A stretch of DNA of 64,000 bases from an uncultured Saccharospirillaceae bacterium (GCA_947499545.1 CANMOZ010000001.1:248001-312000), one strand, 5' to 3'. Shown: positions 17,729 through 28,051, counted from the first letter of the stretch. Numbers and translations are program-made. Notes: generated from the letters alone by a model not told the origin.

Positions 17729-18331
17729 ATGAGCGTATTAGTCGGCAAAAAAGCCCCTGATTTTACCGTACCAGCCGTTCTCGCAGATGGAACCATCGCT
17801 GAGACATTCACGCTGTCTGAAGCCATCAAGGGCAAGTACGGATTGGTCTTCTTCTACCCGCTGGATTTCACTTTCGTATGCCCATCTGAGCTAATCGCTT
17901 TAGATCACCGTATGGAGCAATTTAAAGACCTCGGGGTTGAAGTTATTGGCGTATCCATTGACTCACATTTCACGCACAACGCATGGCGTAACACCCCAAT
18001 CAGCGAAGGAGGCATCGGCCCTGTTAAGTACACCTTAGCGGCTGATATTAAACACGACATCGCGAAAGCTTACGACGTTGAATCGGAAGGCGGTGTGGCT
18101 TACCGTGGCGCTTTCTTGATTGACCAAGAAGGTACCGTTCGCTCACAAATCATCAATGACTTACCACTTGGCCGCAATATGGACGAGCTGATTCGTCTGG
18201 TTGAAGCATTACAATTCCACCAAGAGCACGGTGAAGTATGCCCTGCTGGCTGGAACAAAGGTTCTAAAGGCATGCAAGCAAGCCCTGAAGGTGTAGCTCG
18301 CTATCTTTCTGAAAACTCAGATAAGCTGTAA
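17729..18331 (+). CDS. Typical 2-Cys peroxiredoxin (AhpC/Prx1 group)
   Basis: 200 residues. The peroxidatic Cys51 is in DFTFVCPSE and the resolving Cys171 in EVCPAGW, the pattern of typical two-cysteine peroxiredoxins, which reduce hydrogen peroxide and organic peroxides using thioredoxin or AhpF. No ahpF is adjacent, so thioredoxin is the likelier reductant. The start has GGAG eight bases upstream. A strong terminator follows and the gene is monocistronic. Compared with E. coli AhpC the C-terminus is longer and more like the thioredoxin-dependent TsaA/Prx1 branch. Confidence 0.95.
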   Translation: MSVLVGKKAPDFTVPAVLADGTIAETFTLSEAIKGKYGLVFFYPLDFTFVCPSELIALDHRMEQFKDLGVEVIGVSIDSHFTHNAWRNTPISEGGIGPVKYTLAADIKHDIAKAYDVESEGGVAYRGAFLIDQEGTVRSQIINDLPLGRNMDELIRLVEALQFHQEHGEVCPAGWNKGSKGMQASPEGVARYLSENSDKL

Positions 18332-18342
18332 TCATGCACCTT

Positions 18343-18377
18343 GGAAACAGTCGTTACACGGCTGTTTCCTTTCCTTA
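18343..18377 (+). terminator. Terminator after the peroxiredoxin gene
   Basis: GGAAACAG (18343-18350) pairs with CTGTTTCC (18362-18369), and an inner T-G and C-G pair extends the stem; a T-rich tract follows. It separates the convergent peroxiredoxin and mazG genes. Confidence 0.8.
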
Positions 18378-18400
18378 TTCTGCTAAAAAAACCGCTGTCG

Positions 18401-19276
18401 TTAGTGACCAAGCTCTTTGGCTTTCAGCCACAAGGCTTCTTGCTCATCCAACTCCATCTGATCCAATTGGGTCTGATTCGCTTTTGCATGCGATTCCATA
18501 CAAGCAAACCGACGCCGAAACTTCTGATTGGCTTTCGTTAAGCATACGTCTGGGTTAGCCCCTACTTTTCGGATCACATTCGTTACAGCAAAGAGTAAAT
18601 CACCCAATTCCTCTTCTATCGCCTCCTGAGCAAGAGACTCTTGAGTCAACTCCTGCTCCACTTCATTCACTTCTTCGTTTATTTTCTCTAAGGCAGAAAT
18701 CGCATCAGGCCAATCGAATCCAACCTTGCTGGCTGCTTTTTGTAGTTCAAGTGCCTGCTGTAACGGCGGTGTAGAGGTGGGCACTTTATTGAGCAAAAAG
18801 TCAGGTGTAGTGACTCGCTTATGAGGCATCAGGTTCGCTTCATCCCGTTTTATCTGCTCCCAGTCGGGTAAAGCAACTTCGCCAGGAAGACGCTCACTTG
18901 CTAAAGTGCCATTTGGAAAAACATGTGGGTGTCGTCGCAACATTTTACTGAGCAACTGCTCTAACACATCGTTTAAAGTAAAGGCGTTTTCTTCACTTGC
19001 CATTTGAGAATAGAAAAGAATTTGAAAAAAGAGATCGCCCAACTCTTCACATAAATGCCCTTTATCACCCGTTAATATCGCATCAACGACTTCATAGACT
19101 TCCGACAGAGTATGGGGAGCAATGCTTTCGAACGTTTGTTGTTGATCCCAGGGGCAACCCGTTTGTGGGTCTCTCAATCTGCGCATTAACGTTACTAATT
19201 GACTGACGTTATTGAGAAGCAAGGCCTCTTCTGATGTCTTCATATTACTTTGCTTTATTTGAAATGAATCTAGCAT
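18401..19276 (-). CDS. mazG: Nucleoside triphosphate pyrophosphohydrolase MazG
   Basis: Up to 291 residues with two MazG modules. The N-terminal one has LMRRLRDPQTGCPWDQQQTF, the metal-binding EVYEVVDAI and CEELGDLFFQILF (ExxD); the C-terminal one has KINEEVNEVEQEL and EEELGDLLFAVTNVIRK. It hydrolyses (d)NTPs to monophosphates and in E. coli also lowers ppGpp, consistent with its place right after relA (55-base gap). The first ATG (19276) and the one twelve codons in (19243) both lack strong ribosome-binding sites; the shorter start is closer to the family's usual N-terminus. Confidence 0.95.
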   Translation of the reverse strand: MLDSFQIKQSNMKTSEEALLLNNVSQLVTLMRRLRDPQTGCPWDQQQTFESIAPHTLSEVYEVVDAILTGDKGHLCEELGDLFFQILFYSQMASEENAFTLNDVLEQLLSKMLRRHPHVFPNGTLASERLPGEVALPDWEQIKRDEANLMPHKRVTTPDFLLNKVPTSTPPLQQALELQKAASKVGFDWPDAISALEKINEEVNEVEQELTQESLAQEAIEEELGDLLFAVTNVIRKVGANPDVCLTKANQKFRRRFACMESHAKANQTQLDQMELDEQEALWLKAKELGH

Positions 19277-19331
19277 TCATTTTAACGGTCTAAATCCCAC
19301 CCATCACTCGATTAAATAAAGTGTCTCACAT

Positions 19332-21623
19332 TTAATGATGGGTTGATGAGTCCGACGATGAATGAGACTGGACCGCACGGTGACGACGTGCTTCAACCAC
19401 GTTGGGTAATTGATTGATTTTATTCAATGCGCGCGACAGCATATTCAGGTCTTCAATTTCAACCGTTAAAACGATATCCGCCAGCAAATCTTCTTTGTTC
19501 GTTAAGGTTGTCATAGCAGTTACGTTGACGCCGTCATTGGCTAGCACAATGGTTATGTCCCTTAAAAGCCCTTTACGGTCATAGGCTTTAATGCGCACTT
19601 CCACTGGGTATGTATGATGGCGTTTCTCACCACCGCCCCAATGCACTTCCATGATTCGACCAGGTTGTTCGCTACGTAATTGCAATAAGTTACGGCAGTC
19701 TTGCCGATGAATGGATACCCCTCGACCCACAGTAACGTACCCCACAATCTCATCACCAGGCACCGGTTGACAGCAATTCGCAATTTGCGTCAATAGGTTC
19801 CCTACTCCTTGTATTTCGATGTCATCAGGGTGCTGTACCGGTTTTTGAGCCGTCTTTGGAAGGTCTAATAAGGGTGAGCGTTCTTCTTCAGGCTCAACCT
19901 GCTTTTGAGCAGCCGTGATCACCTGGCCAATACGCAAATCACCAGCACCAATGGCAGCACAAATATCCTCTTCTGCACGATAATTCAACTGCTTCGCTAA
20001 CTCATCGAGATTAATATCGTCTAATGCCAAGCGCTGTAATTCAGGCAATAATACGTTACGCCCTTCAACGATATTTTCATCACGCGCTTGAGTTTTAAAC
20101 CAATGAGTGATTTTTGCGCGCGCTCTGGAAGTTTTGACGTAACCACTGTCACTGTTCAACCAATCTCGGCTGGGTTTAGATTCTTTCGTCGTTAAGATTT
20201 CAACTTGCTCGCCGGTTTTCAATCGATAAGTCAGAGGAACGATACGACCACCAACCTTTGCACCACGACAACGGTGACCCACCTCTGTATGCAATCGATA
20301 AGCGAAATCTACCGGCGTAGAACCGGGCTGAAGATCGACGACATCACCACGCGGCGTGAATAAATACACCCGGTCTTGAGCCACCTCTTCTTGCAACTCA
20401 CCTACCACAGAATCGCCATCACCCAGTTCTTCATGCCACTCGAGCACTTGCCGTAGCCAAGCAATTTTCTGCTCGTAACCACGATCTTTCGCCTGGGTAT
20501 CCGTACCTTTGTAGACCCAATGAGCGCAAACGCCCAGTTCTGCTTCTTCGTGCATCGCATGGGTACGGATTTGCACTTCTAACACCTTGCCTTCTGGTCC
20601 TGAAACGGCCGTGTGCAGTGACTGATACCCGTTGGCTTTTGGGTTCGCAATATAGTCATCAAATTCGTTGGGGATATGCCGCCACAAAGAGTGCACGATA
20701 CCCAAAGCGGCATAGCAATCTTTGACTTCATCGACCATGATACGCACAGCGCGAACATCGTATACCTGGCTGAAATCGATGTTCTTACGCCGCATTTTTC
20801 GCCAAATGCTGTAAATGTGTTTTGCTCGCCCGTAAACCTGAGCTCGAATCTCCGCCTGTTTCATTGCTTTTTGCAATGAGTCTACCACCTCTTCAATAAA
20901 GCGCTGACGATCTATTCGCTTCTCATCCAATAAAGTTGCGATTTTCTTATAGGCATCAGGCTGCAAATATCGAAAAGATAAATCTTCAAGCTCCCACTTG
21001 ATGTGCCCTATGCCCAGGCGGTGGGCTAAAGGTGCATAGATATCGAATATTTCTTGTGCGAGGCGGCGACGTTTTTTTTCTGGTGCTTCTTTAATTGCTC
21101 GAATGGCGCACGTTCGTTCTGCCAGTTTAATCAATGCAACTCGAACATCATCAATCATCGCAACCAGCATTTTTCGCAAGTTGTCGGAATGCGCTTGAAT
21201 TTGTTCAGGCGTTTTGGCTTTTCCGGCAATATAGCCTGCATCACTGACTTGGTAAGCGCTGATGGCAGCCATTTGCAAGACGCCTTGAATCAACTTACTA
21301 ACGTCTTCACCAAAGCGTTCACCAACGGTCACTATCGGTATTTTCCCTTCACGTACACTACGATAAAGGATGGATGCCAAAATGGTGGTTTGATCTAATT
21401 GCAGTTCCGCAAGGATTTCAGCCATTTCCAAACCCATGCGATAACTGCCATGAGCGGATAAAGCGATACTTTTTGCATCCGCAAGGCTTGCACTGAGTTC
21501 ACAGGCTTCACGGACGTCACTGATACCCTCCAAGGGGACTAACTGGGTGAGGCGATTTAACCAGGCATCTAAGTCGATCGTTCCATCCGATTTTATTGGG
21601 TGATCTTCTCGTACTTTTACCAT
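19332..21623 (-). CDS. relA: (p)ppGpp synthetase RelA
   Basis: 763 residues with the RelA/SpoT layout: an N-terminal pseudo-hydrolase domain in which the HD pair is lost (ASILYRSVREGKI), a synthetase domain (YGRAKHIYSIWRKM, then VYDVRAVRIMV and ANPKANGYQSLHTAV), a TGS domain (VYLFTPRGDVVDLQPG), a cysteine-containing zinc-finger-like region (QIANCCQPVPGDEIVGYV) and a C-terminal ACT domain. The decayed HD site marks it as synthetase-only RelA rather than SpoT. It senses uncharged tRNA on ribosomes and makes (p)ppGpp. AAGGA lies eight bases before the ATG. mazG follows. In pseudomonads rlmD usually sits between cysM and relA, but here it does not. Confidence 0.97.
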   Translation of the reverse strand: MVKVREDHPIKSDGTIDLDAWLNRLTQLVPLEGISDVREACELSASLADAKSIALSAHGSYRMGLEMAEILAELQLDQTTILASILYRSVREGKIPIVTVGERFGEDVSKLIQGVLQMAAISAYQVSDAGYIAGKAKTPEQIQAHSDNLRKMLVAMIDDVRVALIKLAERTCAIRAIKEAPEKKRRRLAQEIFDIYAPLAHRLGIGHIKWELEDLSFRYLQPDAYKKIATLLDEKRIDRQRFIEEVVDSLQKAMKQAEIRAQVYGRAKHIYSIWRKMRRKNIDFSQVYDVRAVRIMVDEVKDCYAALGIVHSLWRHIPNEFDDYIANPKANGYQSLHTAVSGPEGKVLEVQIRTHAMHEEAELGVCAHWVYKGTDTQAKDRGYEQKIAWLRQVLEWHEELGDGDSVVGELQEEVAQDRVYLFTPRGDVVDLQPGSTPVDFAYRLHTEVGHRCRGAKVGGRIVPLTYRLKTGEQVEILTTKESKPSRDWLNSDSGYVKTSRARAKITHWFKTQARDENIVEGRNVLLPELQRLALDDINLDELAKQLNYRAEEDICAAIGAGDLRIGQVITAAQKQVEPEEERSPLLDLPKTAQKPVQHPDDIEIQGVGNLLTQIANCCQPVPGDEIVGYVTVGRGVSIHRQDCRNLLQLRSEQPGRIMEVHWGGGEKRHHTYPVEVRIKAYDRKGLLRDITIVLANDGVNVTAMTTLTNKEDLLADIVLTVEIEDLNMLSRALNKINQLPNVVEARRHRAVQSHSSSDSSTHH

Positions 21624-21742
21624 GGCTTATTTCCTTAACCAACTGCCTGCTTATACCTTTGGCTGCTGAAGAACGCGGGCAGGCTCACACAGGGTTTGAT
21701 GAGGTGCAAGCCTATACCCAGGCAAGGGGAGGGTTCAATGCT

Positions 21743-22654
21743 TTACTCAGGCAATTTATAAACACCTGTAGACAAATAACGGTCACCTCGATCACATATA
21801 ATGGCGACGATCACAGCGTTTTCAAGGGTAGCGGCAACTTTAAGTGCTCCCACAACTGCACCACCTGAGGACACGCCACAAAAGATCCCTTCTTCTCGCG
21901 CTAACCGTCGCATCATCACTTCAGCATCTTCTTGTTCGATATCAAGGATACGATCGACCCTATCTGGGTTATAAACTTTAGGGACATACTCCGCTGGCCA
22001 ACGTCTTATTCCTGGTATGGCGGCACCTTCGGCTGGCTGAAGCCCAATGATTTCAATGTTTGGATTTTGCTCTTTCAAATACTTTGAGGTGCCCATTATC
22101 GTGCCTGTCGTCCCCATAGAGCTGACAAAGTGGGTGACTTTACCCTTTGTTTGGGACCAAATTTCAGGCCCGGTGCCATCATAATGCGCCAATGGATTAT
22201 CCAAATTTCCGAATTGATCCAGCACTCGACCGTCACCATTGGCTTGCATTTTCAGCGCTAAGTCACGCGCGCCTTCCATACCTTGTTCTTTTGAAACTTC
22301 AATCAACTCTGCCCCATATGCCGCCATCGCTAGCTTACGTTCCATCGACATATTCGTAGGCATAATCAGTTTTAAATGGTAACCTTTGATGGCTGCTGCC
22401 ATAGCAAGTGCAATTCCTGTATTGCCGCTAGTCGCTTCAATTAAGGTATCACCCGGTTTAATGTCTCCTCGTTGCTCAGCATGAGTGATCATACTAAGCG
22501 CCGGCCGATCTTTAACAGAACCTGCTGGATTGTTGCCTTCTAGTTTTACCAAAATTTGGTTGCTGCCAGCACTGATACGTTGCAAGCGCACTAATGGGGT
22601 GCCTCCAACGTACGTCTCTATTGTAGGAAAATCGTTATTATTTGAATAAGACAC
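21743..22654 (-). CDS. cysM: Cysteine synthase B (O-acetylserine sulfhydrylase)
   Basis: 303 residues, the same length as E. coli CysM. I chose the GTG at 22654 because GGAGG lies six bases upstream and the protein then starts VSYSNNNDFPTIETYVGGTP; the longer open frame adds about 40 unrelated residues. The PLP lysine is K48 in NPAGSVKDR. The phosphate-binding EATSGNTGIA loop and the GTTGTIMG loop are present, and the CysM-type GLQPAEGAAIPGIRRWP stretch, rather than the CysK form, supports isoform B. It makes cysteine from O-acetylserine and sulfide or thiosulfate. It is divergent from gacS with about 100 bases between. Confidence 0.95.
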   Translation of the reverse strand: MSYSNNNDFPTIETYVGGTPLVRLQRISAGSNQILVKLEGNNPAGSVKDRPALSMITHAEQRGDIKPGDTLIEATSGNTGIALAMAAAIKGYHLKLIMPTNMSMERKLAMAAYGAELIEVSKEQGMEGARDLALKMQANGDGRVLDQFGNLDNPLAHYDGTGPEIWSQTKGKVTHFVSSMGTTGTIMGTSKYLKEQNPNIEIIGLQPAEGAAIPGIRRWPAEYVPKVYNPDRVDRILDIEQEDAEVMMRRLAREEGIFCGVSSGGAVVGALKVAATLENAVIVAIICDRGDRYLSTGVYKLPE

Positions 22655-22763
22655 AACCACCTCCAGATTTAAATACCTATGAATGGTACTCGGTACACAA
22701 AGATTCGGGTAATATTTTTCTATTATTAGCTTATATACATTAGTGATCTTGTTTATGGATTCA

Positions 22764-25484
22764 ATGACACCCCTTAGCATTCGGCAGCGTTTAATTATTT
22801 ATACGCTAGCCCCCTGCGTACTCACCACGTTAGTACTTTCTACCTATTATTTTTACACCATGCGTAATAGTGAGTTAGAGGGTGCAGAGGCCAAAGTCAT
22901 TACCCTTATGTCTCAGCTTAAAGAGCGTATTGCTAACTTACATACTCACTCAAGGGACATCTCATACATCCTAGAAAGCGCTTTAACTGACAATCACATT
23001 AGGGCCATTGCTTATTATGATGGCTCCATGAAATTGATCTACCATGCAGGCGCTCAAATGTATCCAGTGAAATTTGCACAGGTTCAATTGAGAGAGCAAT
23101 TTAGCATAATCAATACACAAGAAAGCTTAAGGATTCGCTTACCTCTTTTTTTCGAGCCATCAAGACCCGATATCAAGTCATGGTTAGAAGTCGAATACTC
23201 TATCAGCTCCATCCAACGTGACTGGTATCGATCCATTTTGATCACAAGCTTAATGATATTAGGGATAATAGCTGTTTTTATTTTATGTCTATGGCCAATA
23301 TCAAAGCTCTTATTAACCAATTTCCAACAACTCGAACAACAAATTTCTCAGCTCCAAGAAGGTGACTTTCAATTAGAAGAACCAGAACCCGCACCTAAAG
23401 AAATCCAGGCATTATTTTCCAACATACATCAGCTAAGTCTTAATTTAAAAGAGACCCAACAAAAGAATGAGGCTGATATTTCTCAAGCGACTTCTGAGCT
23501 GCAATCCATGCTCAGGAAAATGGAGAAACAAAACACCGAACTAGATAATGCGCGCCAGGATGCCCTCCAAGCCAGCCGCGTTAAATCCGAATTCTTAGCC
23601 AATATGAGCCACGAGATACGCACACCTCTGAATGGTATTATTGGCTTCATTAATTTATTGAGAAAAACAGATCTGGTTGATAATCAAAAAAACTACCTCA
23701 ATACAATTGAAAGCTCCTCTAAAGGATTGTTGACCATTATTAATGATGTACTTGATTTCTCAAAGATGGAAGCTGGGAAGCTGACATTAGATGAAACAGA
23801 GTTTAGTCTCCGTAATTTGCTTGATGATGTTCTGTCAATACTGGGCCCCGAGACGCAACGTAAAGGGTTGGAACTTGCCTCTTTAATCACACCTGAAACA
23901 CCTGATTTCATTCATGGCGATCCGATGCGGTTGAGACAAATATTAACCAATCTTGTCAGCAATGCCATCAAATTTACACACCAGGGCAGCGTGCAGCTAA
24001 ACGTCGCTTTAGAACCCAATCAAAGCGATAGTTGGGGATGGATAATCAAATTTTCTGTCACCGACACAGGGGTGGGCTTAACAGCACAACAACAGAAACG
24101 CTTATTCGAAGCTTTTTCACAGGCCGATACTTCTACCGCTCGCCATTATGGCGGTACAGGGCTTGGGTTGGTTATTTCAAAACACCTCATTCAAGAAATG
24201 AAAGGAAGCATTCATTTAGAGAGCGTCCCCAACGAAGGCTCTACTTTCTGGTTTACTGCTCAATTTGGACGATGTAAGAATGGGGATTTCAGTTACCCTG
24301 TTTTGCCTAATATAAAAATTGCTGTTTGCGAACCGCTTGCATTCACTCGCAAATCAATTGTACACCGTCTGCACTCATGGGATATGGAAATCCGTGAGTT
24401 TAGCAATCTATTTGAATTATCCGTTTCTGAACGCATGTTCGATGTTGTGCTCTATGGCTTAAAAGGGTTTGAGCCTTCGCCTGTGGAACAAGAAGTGATA
24501 CGAAGTCTAAGAGCAAAAGACGTTGCTATCATTGCTCTCACCATGGGAAGCGAACCAAACCACTTTAGAGATTTAGAGAGTTTAGGCATAGCCAAAGTCT
24601 TGTCTAAACCGATTCATTTTGAACACCTTGCTGACTCGTTACGCACCGTCACACAGCTGCACTTGGCTCCTCCCGTTGTACCTTCAACCACGAAACATGA
24701 CAATTATGTCCTTGCAGTGGATGATAACCTTGCCAACCTAAGGTTAATTGAATTACTACTCAAGCAAAACGGTTATGAAGCCATCACTGCTCAATCAGGC
24801 ATTGAAGCGTTAACCCTTTTGAAAAAGTACCCCGTTAGCATAATCCTCATGGATATTCAGATGCCCGGCATGGATGGCATCGAAACCACACAAAAAATTA
24901 GGGCCGAAGCCTGCTGGTCACAATTGCCCATTATTGCTTTGACTGCACATGCGCTTCCAGCAGAGAAAAAAAATATCCTAAAAGCAGGTTTGGACGATTA
25001 CCTATCCAAACCCATTGATGAACAAGCACTCATGAGCACCCTGGATAAATGGTTAAAAAATGCCTTTTCTATTAGCGAGCCGAAACCTTCAACAAAAACA
25101 GTCATCCCAGAATCGCTTCCTTTGTTCGATGAAAAGCTCTGCTTAAAGCGCTCCAATCAGCTTAGAGATTTAGCAACGGATTTACTTTCAGGCATTAGGA
25201 AAGAATTAACTGAATTCGAAAAATCGGCTTCCTCTCTCTTTGAAGAAAAGGAAACAGATGAGTTGCTTAGGGTGACGCATCGACTTCATGGTAGCTTGAA
25301 ATATTCCGGTTTTCCTTGCCTAGAAAAGGAAATTGGTATACTGGAAACCTATTTGAAAACAGCCGAGTCAAGTGAAAAGCTGGAGAATCAGTTAAACGCT
25401 GTTTTATCAGAATCTCAATTAGTATTAGAATTATACGAGACAGACGCTCTAGGCAGTTTTTCTTACGCAACAACGCCGATTTAA
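22764..25484 (+). CDS. gacS: Hybrid sensor histidine kinase GacS/BarA
   Basis: About 906 residues in the BarA/GacS order. Two TM helices (about 10-35 and 160-185) flank a periplasmic sensor; a HAMP-like linker and coiled coil follow, then the dimerisation domain with phospho-His283 in SHEIRTPLNG, an ATPase domain (NLVSNAIKFTH, GTGLGLVISK), a degenerate receiver, a full receiver with Asp697 in LMDIQMPGMDG and a C-terminal HPt with His839 in HRLHGSLKYSG. It phosphorylates GacA/UvrY to control Csr small RNAs. I chose the ATG at 22764 because MTPLSIRQRL matches the BarA N-terminus; ATG 22755 and GTG 22743 are alternatives. No ribosome-binding site is clear. Confidence 0.93.
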   Translation: MTPLSIRQRLIIYTLAPCVLTTLVLSTYYFYTMRNSELEGAEAKVITLMSQLKERIANLHTHSRDISYILESALTDNHIRAIAYYDGSMKLIYHAGAQMYPVKFAQVQLREQFSIINTQESLRIRLPLFFEPSRPDIKSWLEVEYSISSIQRDWYRSILITSLMILGIIAVFILCLWPISKLLLTNFQQLEQQISQLQEGDFQLEEPEPAPKEIQALFSNIHQLSLNLKETQQKNEADISQATSELQSMLRKMEKQNTELDNARQDALQASRVKSEFLANMSHEIRTPLNGIIGFINLLRKTDLVDNQKNYLNTIESSSKGLLTIINDVLDFSKMEAGKLTLDETEFSLRNLLDDVLSILGPETQRKGLELASLITPETPDFIHGDPMRLRQILTNLVSNAIKFTHQGSVQLNVALEPNQSDSWGWIIKFSVTDTGVGLTAQQQKRLFEAFSQADTSTARHYGGTGLGLVISKHLIQEMKGSIHLESVPNEGSTFWFTAQFGRCKNGDFSYPVLPNIKIAVCEPLAFTRKSIVHRLHSWDMEIREFSNLFELSVSERMFDVVLYGLKGFEPSPVEQEVIRSLRAKDVAIIALTMGSEPNHFRDLESLGIAKVLSKPIHFEHLADSLRTVTQLHLAPPVVPSTTKHDNYVLAVDDNLANLRLIELLLKQNGYEAITAQSGIEALTLLKKYPVSIILMDIQMPGMDGIETTQKIRAEACWSQLPIIALTAHALPAEKKNILKAGLDDYLSKPIDEQALMSTLDKWLKNAFSISEPKPSTKTVIPESLPLFDEKLCLKRSNQLRDLATDLLSGIRKELTEFEKSASSLFEEKETDELLRVTHRLHGSLKYSGFPCLEKEIGILETYLKTAESSEKLENQLNAVLSESQLVLELYETDALGSFSYATTPI

Positions 25485-25490
25485 ATGGCG

Positions 25491-25513
25491 AAGGAGCCTT
25501 TACTAGGCTCCTT
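25491..25513. terminator. Hairpin between convergent gacS and pdxJ
   Basis: Perfect nine-pair stem AAGGAGCCT/AGGCTCCTT with a five-base loop, placed six bases after the gacS stop and seven before the end of pdxJ. The T tract is weak on both sides, so terminator strength is uncertain, but the location suits a shared terminator. Confidence 0.6.
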
Positions 25514-25519
25514 AAGGCA

Positions 25520-26296
25520 TTATCCGTTTACCTGAAATAAAGAAGCATTATTAATGAGTGCTCGCATTTCACTCACAGCCTGCTTTAAACCCACAAAAAA
25601 AGCACGTGCGATGATAGAATGCCCTATATTGAGTTCATACAGACCAGGAATAGCGGCTATCGCTTCAACATTGTGATAGGTTAGGCCATGTCCTGCGTTC
25701 ACCTTCAACCCTAACTCCAAACCTATTGCTATGGCTTCTTGAATACGTTGAAGCTCTTTCTTTTTTTTCTCCACCGAAGCAGCTTCTGCATAAGCACCTG
25801 TATGTATCTCTACATAAGGTGCTTTACAAGCTTTAGCCGCGATCAATTGACGTTCTTCAGGATCAATAAAAAGAGAGGTTTGAATATGATGTTCCGTCAG
25901 CTGAGCAACGGCTTCTTGCAATTTCCCATGCTGACCAACGACTTCCAATCCGCCCTCTGTCGTCAATTCCTGACGTTTCTCGGGAACGAGGCAGCAAAAT
26001 TCAGGTTTAACCGATTGAGCTATCGCAATCATCTCATTAGTAACCGCCATTTCGAGATTCATTGGGGTTATCAATCTTGTTTTTAATGCATAAACATCGT
26101 CATCTTGAATATGACGGCGATCTTCTCGTAGGTGCAGAGTGATTCCATCAGCACCAGCTTCTTCAGCCTGTTGAGCGGCATAAACAGGATCAGGGTAACG
26201 CACACCTCTTGCCTGCCTAAGAGTCGCAACATGATCAATGTTAACGCCCAATCTAACTCGATGTCTTTCATTCGTAGGAGATTGTTTCGAACTCAT
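25520..26296 (-). CDS. pdxJ: Pyridoxine 5'-phosphate synthase
   Basis: 258 residues. The family start [23 protein letters not shown] is followed by [20 protein letters not shown], the phosphate/substrate-binding segment, and by [12 protein letters not shown] and [11 protein letters not shown] near the C-terminus. It condenses 1-deoxyxylulose 5-phosphate with 3-amino-2-oxopropyl phosphate to give pyridoxine 5'-phosphate. The ATG has AAGAGAG six bases upstream. It is the last gene of the lepA-DUF4845-rnc-era-recO-pdxJ run. acpS, which often follows pdxJ, is absent. Confidence 0.97.
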   Translation of the reverse strand: MSSKQSPTNERHRVRLGVNIDHVATLRQARGVRYPDPVYAAQQAEEAGADGITLHLREDRRHIQDDDVYALKTRLITPMNLEMAVTNEMIAIAQSVKPEFCCLVPEKRQELTTEGGLEVVGQHGKLQEAVAQLTEHHIQTSLFIDPEERQLIAAKACKAPYVEIHTGAYAEAASVEKKKKELQRIQEAIAIGLELGLKVNAGHGLTYHNVEAIAAIPGLYELNIGHSIIARAFFVGLKQAVSEMRALINNASLFQVNG

Positions 26297-26335
26297 ATGA
26301 ACTCTCTTAAGCTATGTTTACCAGGCTTTAATCGA

Positions 26336-27043
26336 TCATTGAAAGCCCGAAGGCTCACATACACTTTTTAAGAACAGCTGACGACTATTTAAGGGGCGGT
26401 CACCCAGCAACGGAGCGTAGGCTTCTCGAACCAGCCACTTAGCATACCCCATACTTTTAGGGTCTTCGAACCGGCCTTCAAAAATGTCTATTAGGATACT
26501 ACCTGGTATTCCTTGCGCTTGGTACAAGGGATCTAACTCAAAAACCCCTTCATCCGCCCTAAATCCATAAGAGCGATCTTTATCAACAGGAAGACCTGAA
26601 TGAGCATCAGAAAACCAGTCACAAGCGACTCCCAGCATATCGAGCAACCAAAACTCAAATTGACGTAATCCAATTTCGCGTCGATGGTGGCAGTTTAACT
26701 GTCCTAATAAGCGCTCGTATTCTTCAAATAGATCTGGCACATCATCTTCTAATGGCAGCAACCGTACTAATAATTCATTAACATAGAGCGCACAGAACAG
26801 GCCTTTACCTTGCAGAGCGACAGGATGCCCTACGGCTTCATATGCATGCGCATTCTTCAGCTCTCGATGCCCACTAATTGTGAAATGATAAGGGGTCATG
26901 AGCATGAGTGGCTCACGTTTGTTAGGGTACAAAACAACCTTCATTCGTCCAACGCCCGAAAGCAGCACATCCACTAATCGTTTATGGTCTTGGAAAGGCT
27001 TTATATGCAATACCCAGCCTCGAGCTTCACATAGTTTTGCCAT
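26336..27043 (-). CDS. recO: DNA repair protein RecO
   Basis: 235 residues with the RecO arrangement: an N-terminal OB fold (GWVLHIKPFQDHKRLVDVL, then GVGRMKVVLYPNKREP) and a helical C-terminal part with ALYVNELLVRLLPLEDDVPDLFEEYERLL and RQFEFWLLDMLG. The zinc-binding cysteines of some homologues are not evident, as in E. coli. RecO loads RecA on SSB-coated gaps with RecR. The ATG at 27043 follows an in-frame stop four codons upstream and has no clear ribosome-binding site. It lies between era (108-base gap) and pdxJ (39-base gap). Confidence 0.93.
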   Translation of the reverse strand: MAKLCEARGWVLHIKPFQDHKRLVDVLLSGVGRMKVVLYPNKREPLMLMTPYHFTISGHRELKNAHAYEAVGHPVALQGKGLFCALYVNELLVRLLPLEDDVPDLFEEYERLLGQLNCHHRREIGLRQFEFWLLDMLGVACDWFSDAHSGLPVDKDRSYGFRADEGVFELDPLYQAQGIPGSILIDIFEGRFEDPKSMGYAKWLVREAYAPLLGDRPLNSRQLFLKSVCEPSGFQ

Positions 27044-27151
27044 ACAAGAAGAAGCCTATTCTGCCACTACCTATTCTTTAGGGCCAATTAAGAAGGGGCT
27101 GATTTTTATTAAGGTATCTTGGATACGGCCCCAATTCTCATTCGCTACTCA

Positions 27152-28051
27152 TTAGTCCAGATCATTATAACCCAGGCTTTTAAGTGCCCGTTCATTATCT
27201 GCCCAGCCACTTTTGACTTTAACCCAAAGGTTGAGCATAACCTTTGTCTCAAAAAGCTCTTCCATTGCTTTACGAGCATCACGACCAATGGATTTGATTC
27301 GCTCTCCCTTTTGACCGATCAAAATTTTCTTCTGGCCATCACGCTCAACCAGAATAAGGGCACTCACGTGAAGCGTTTTACCTTCTTGCTTAAATTCTTC
27401 AATCTCCACCGTCATCGAATAGGGCAATTCATCACCTAGTTGTCGCATGATTTTTTCACGCACAAACTCTGCCGCCATAAAACGAGAAGTTCGGTTGGTT
27501 ACTTGATCCTCGTCGAAGAGATGCGGTCCTTCAGGCAACATGCCCTCAATTTTGGCCTCTAAATCTTCAACGTTATGACCATTCTTTGCAGATAAAGGAA
27601 AAACTTCAGCAAAAGTAAACCGCTCCGCCAGACCCTTCAAAAAAGGAAGCAGAGCCTCTTTGTCTTGTAGATAGTCCACCTTATTGACCAATAGATACAC
27701 CGGACAACGCACTCTCTGCAACTTGGTCAAAATCGCTTCATCTTCTTCTGTCCACTTTGTGCGATCAACCATAAACAGCACCAAGTCGACATCAGCCAAT
27801 GCAGCGTCCGCTGTACGATTCATATATTGGTTCAGTGCATTACCATAGCCAAGATGCATTCCTGGTGTATCCACGTAAACAACCTGAACATCATCTTCGG
27901 TTTTGATACCCAGGATCTGATGCCGAGTCGTTTGTGGTTTGCGTGATGTAATACTAATTTTTTGCCCAAGAACACGGTTTAACAACGTTGACTTTCCAAC
28001 GTTTGGGCGGCCAACGATGGCAACGTATCCACAGAGGGTCCTTTGTGTCAT
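27152..28051 (-). CDS. era: Ribosome-assembly GTPase Era
   Basis: 299 residues. G1 [13 protein letters not shown]3 DTPGMH, G4 NKVD and G5 SAKNG are all present, followed by a KH RNA-binding domain ([25 protein letters not shown]) and the conserved C-terminal [18 protein letters not shown]. Era binds the 3' end of 16S rRNA and checks 30S maturation. Conserved neighbour of rnc and recO. Confidence 0.98.
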   Translation of the reverse strand: MTQRTLCGYVAIVGRPNVGKSTLLNRVLGQKISITSRKPQTTRHQILGIKTEDDVQVVYVDTPGMHLGYGNALNQYMNRTADAALADVDLVLFMVDRTKWTEEDEAILTKLQRVRCPVYLLVNKVDYLQDKEALLPFLKGLAERFTFAEVFPLSAKNGHNVEDLEAKIEGMLPEGPHLFDEDQVTNRTSRFMAAEFVREKIMRQLGDELPYSMTVEIEEFKQEGKTLHVSALILVERDGQKKILIGQKGERIKSIGRDARKAMEELFETKVMLNLWVKVKSGWADNERALKSLGYNDLD

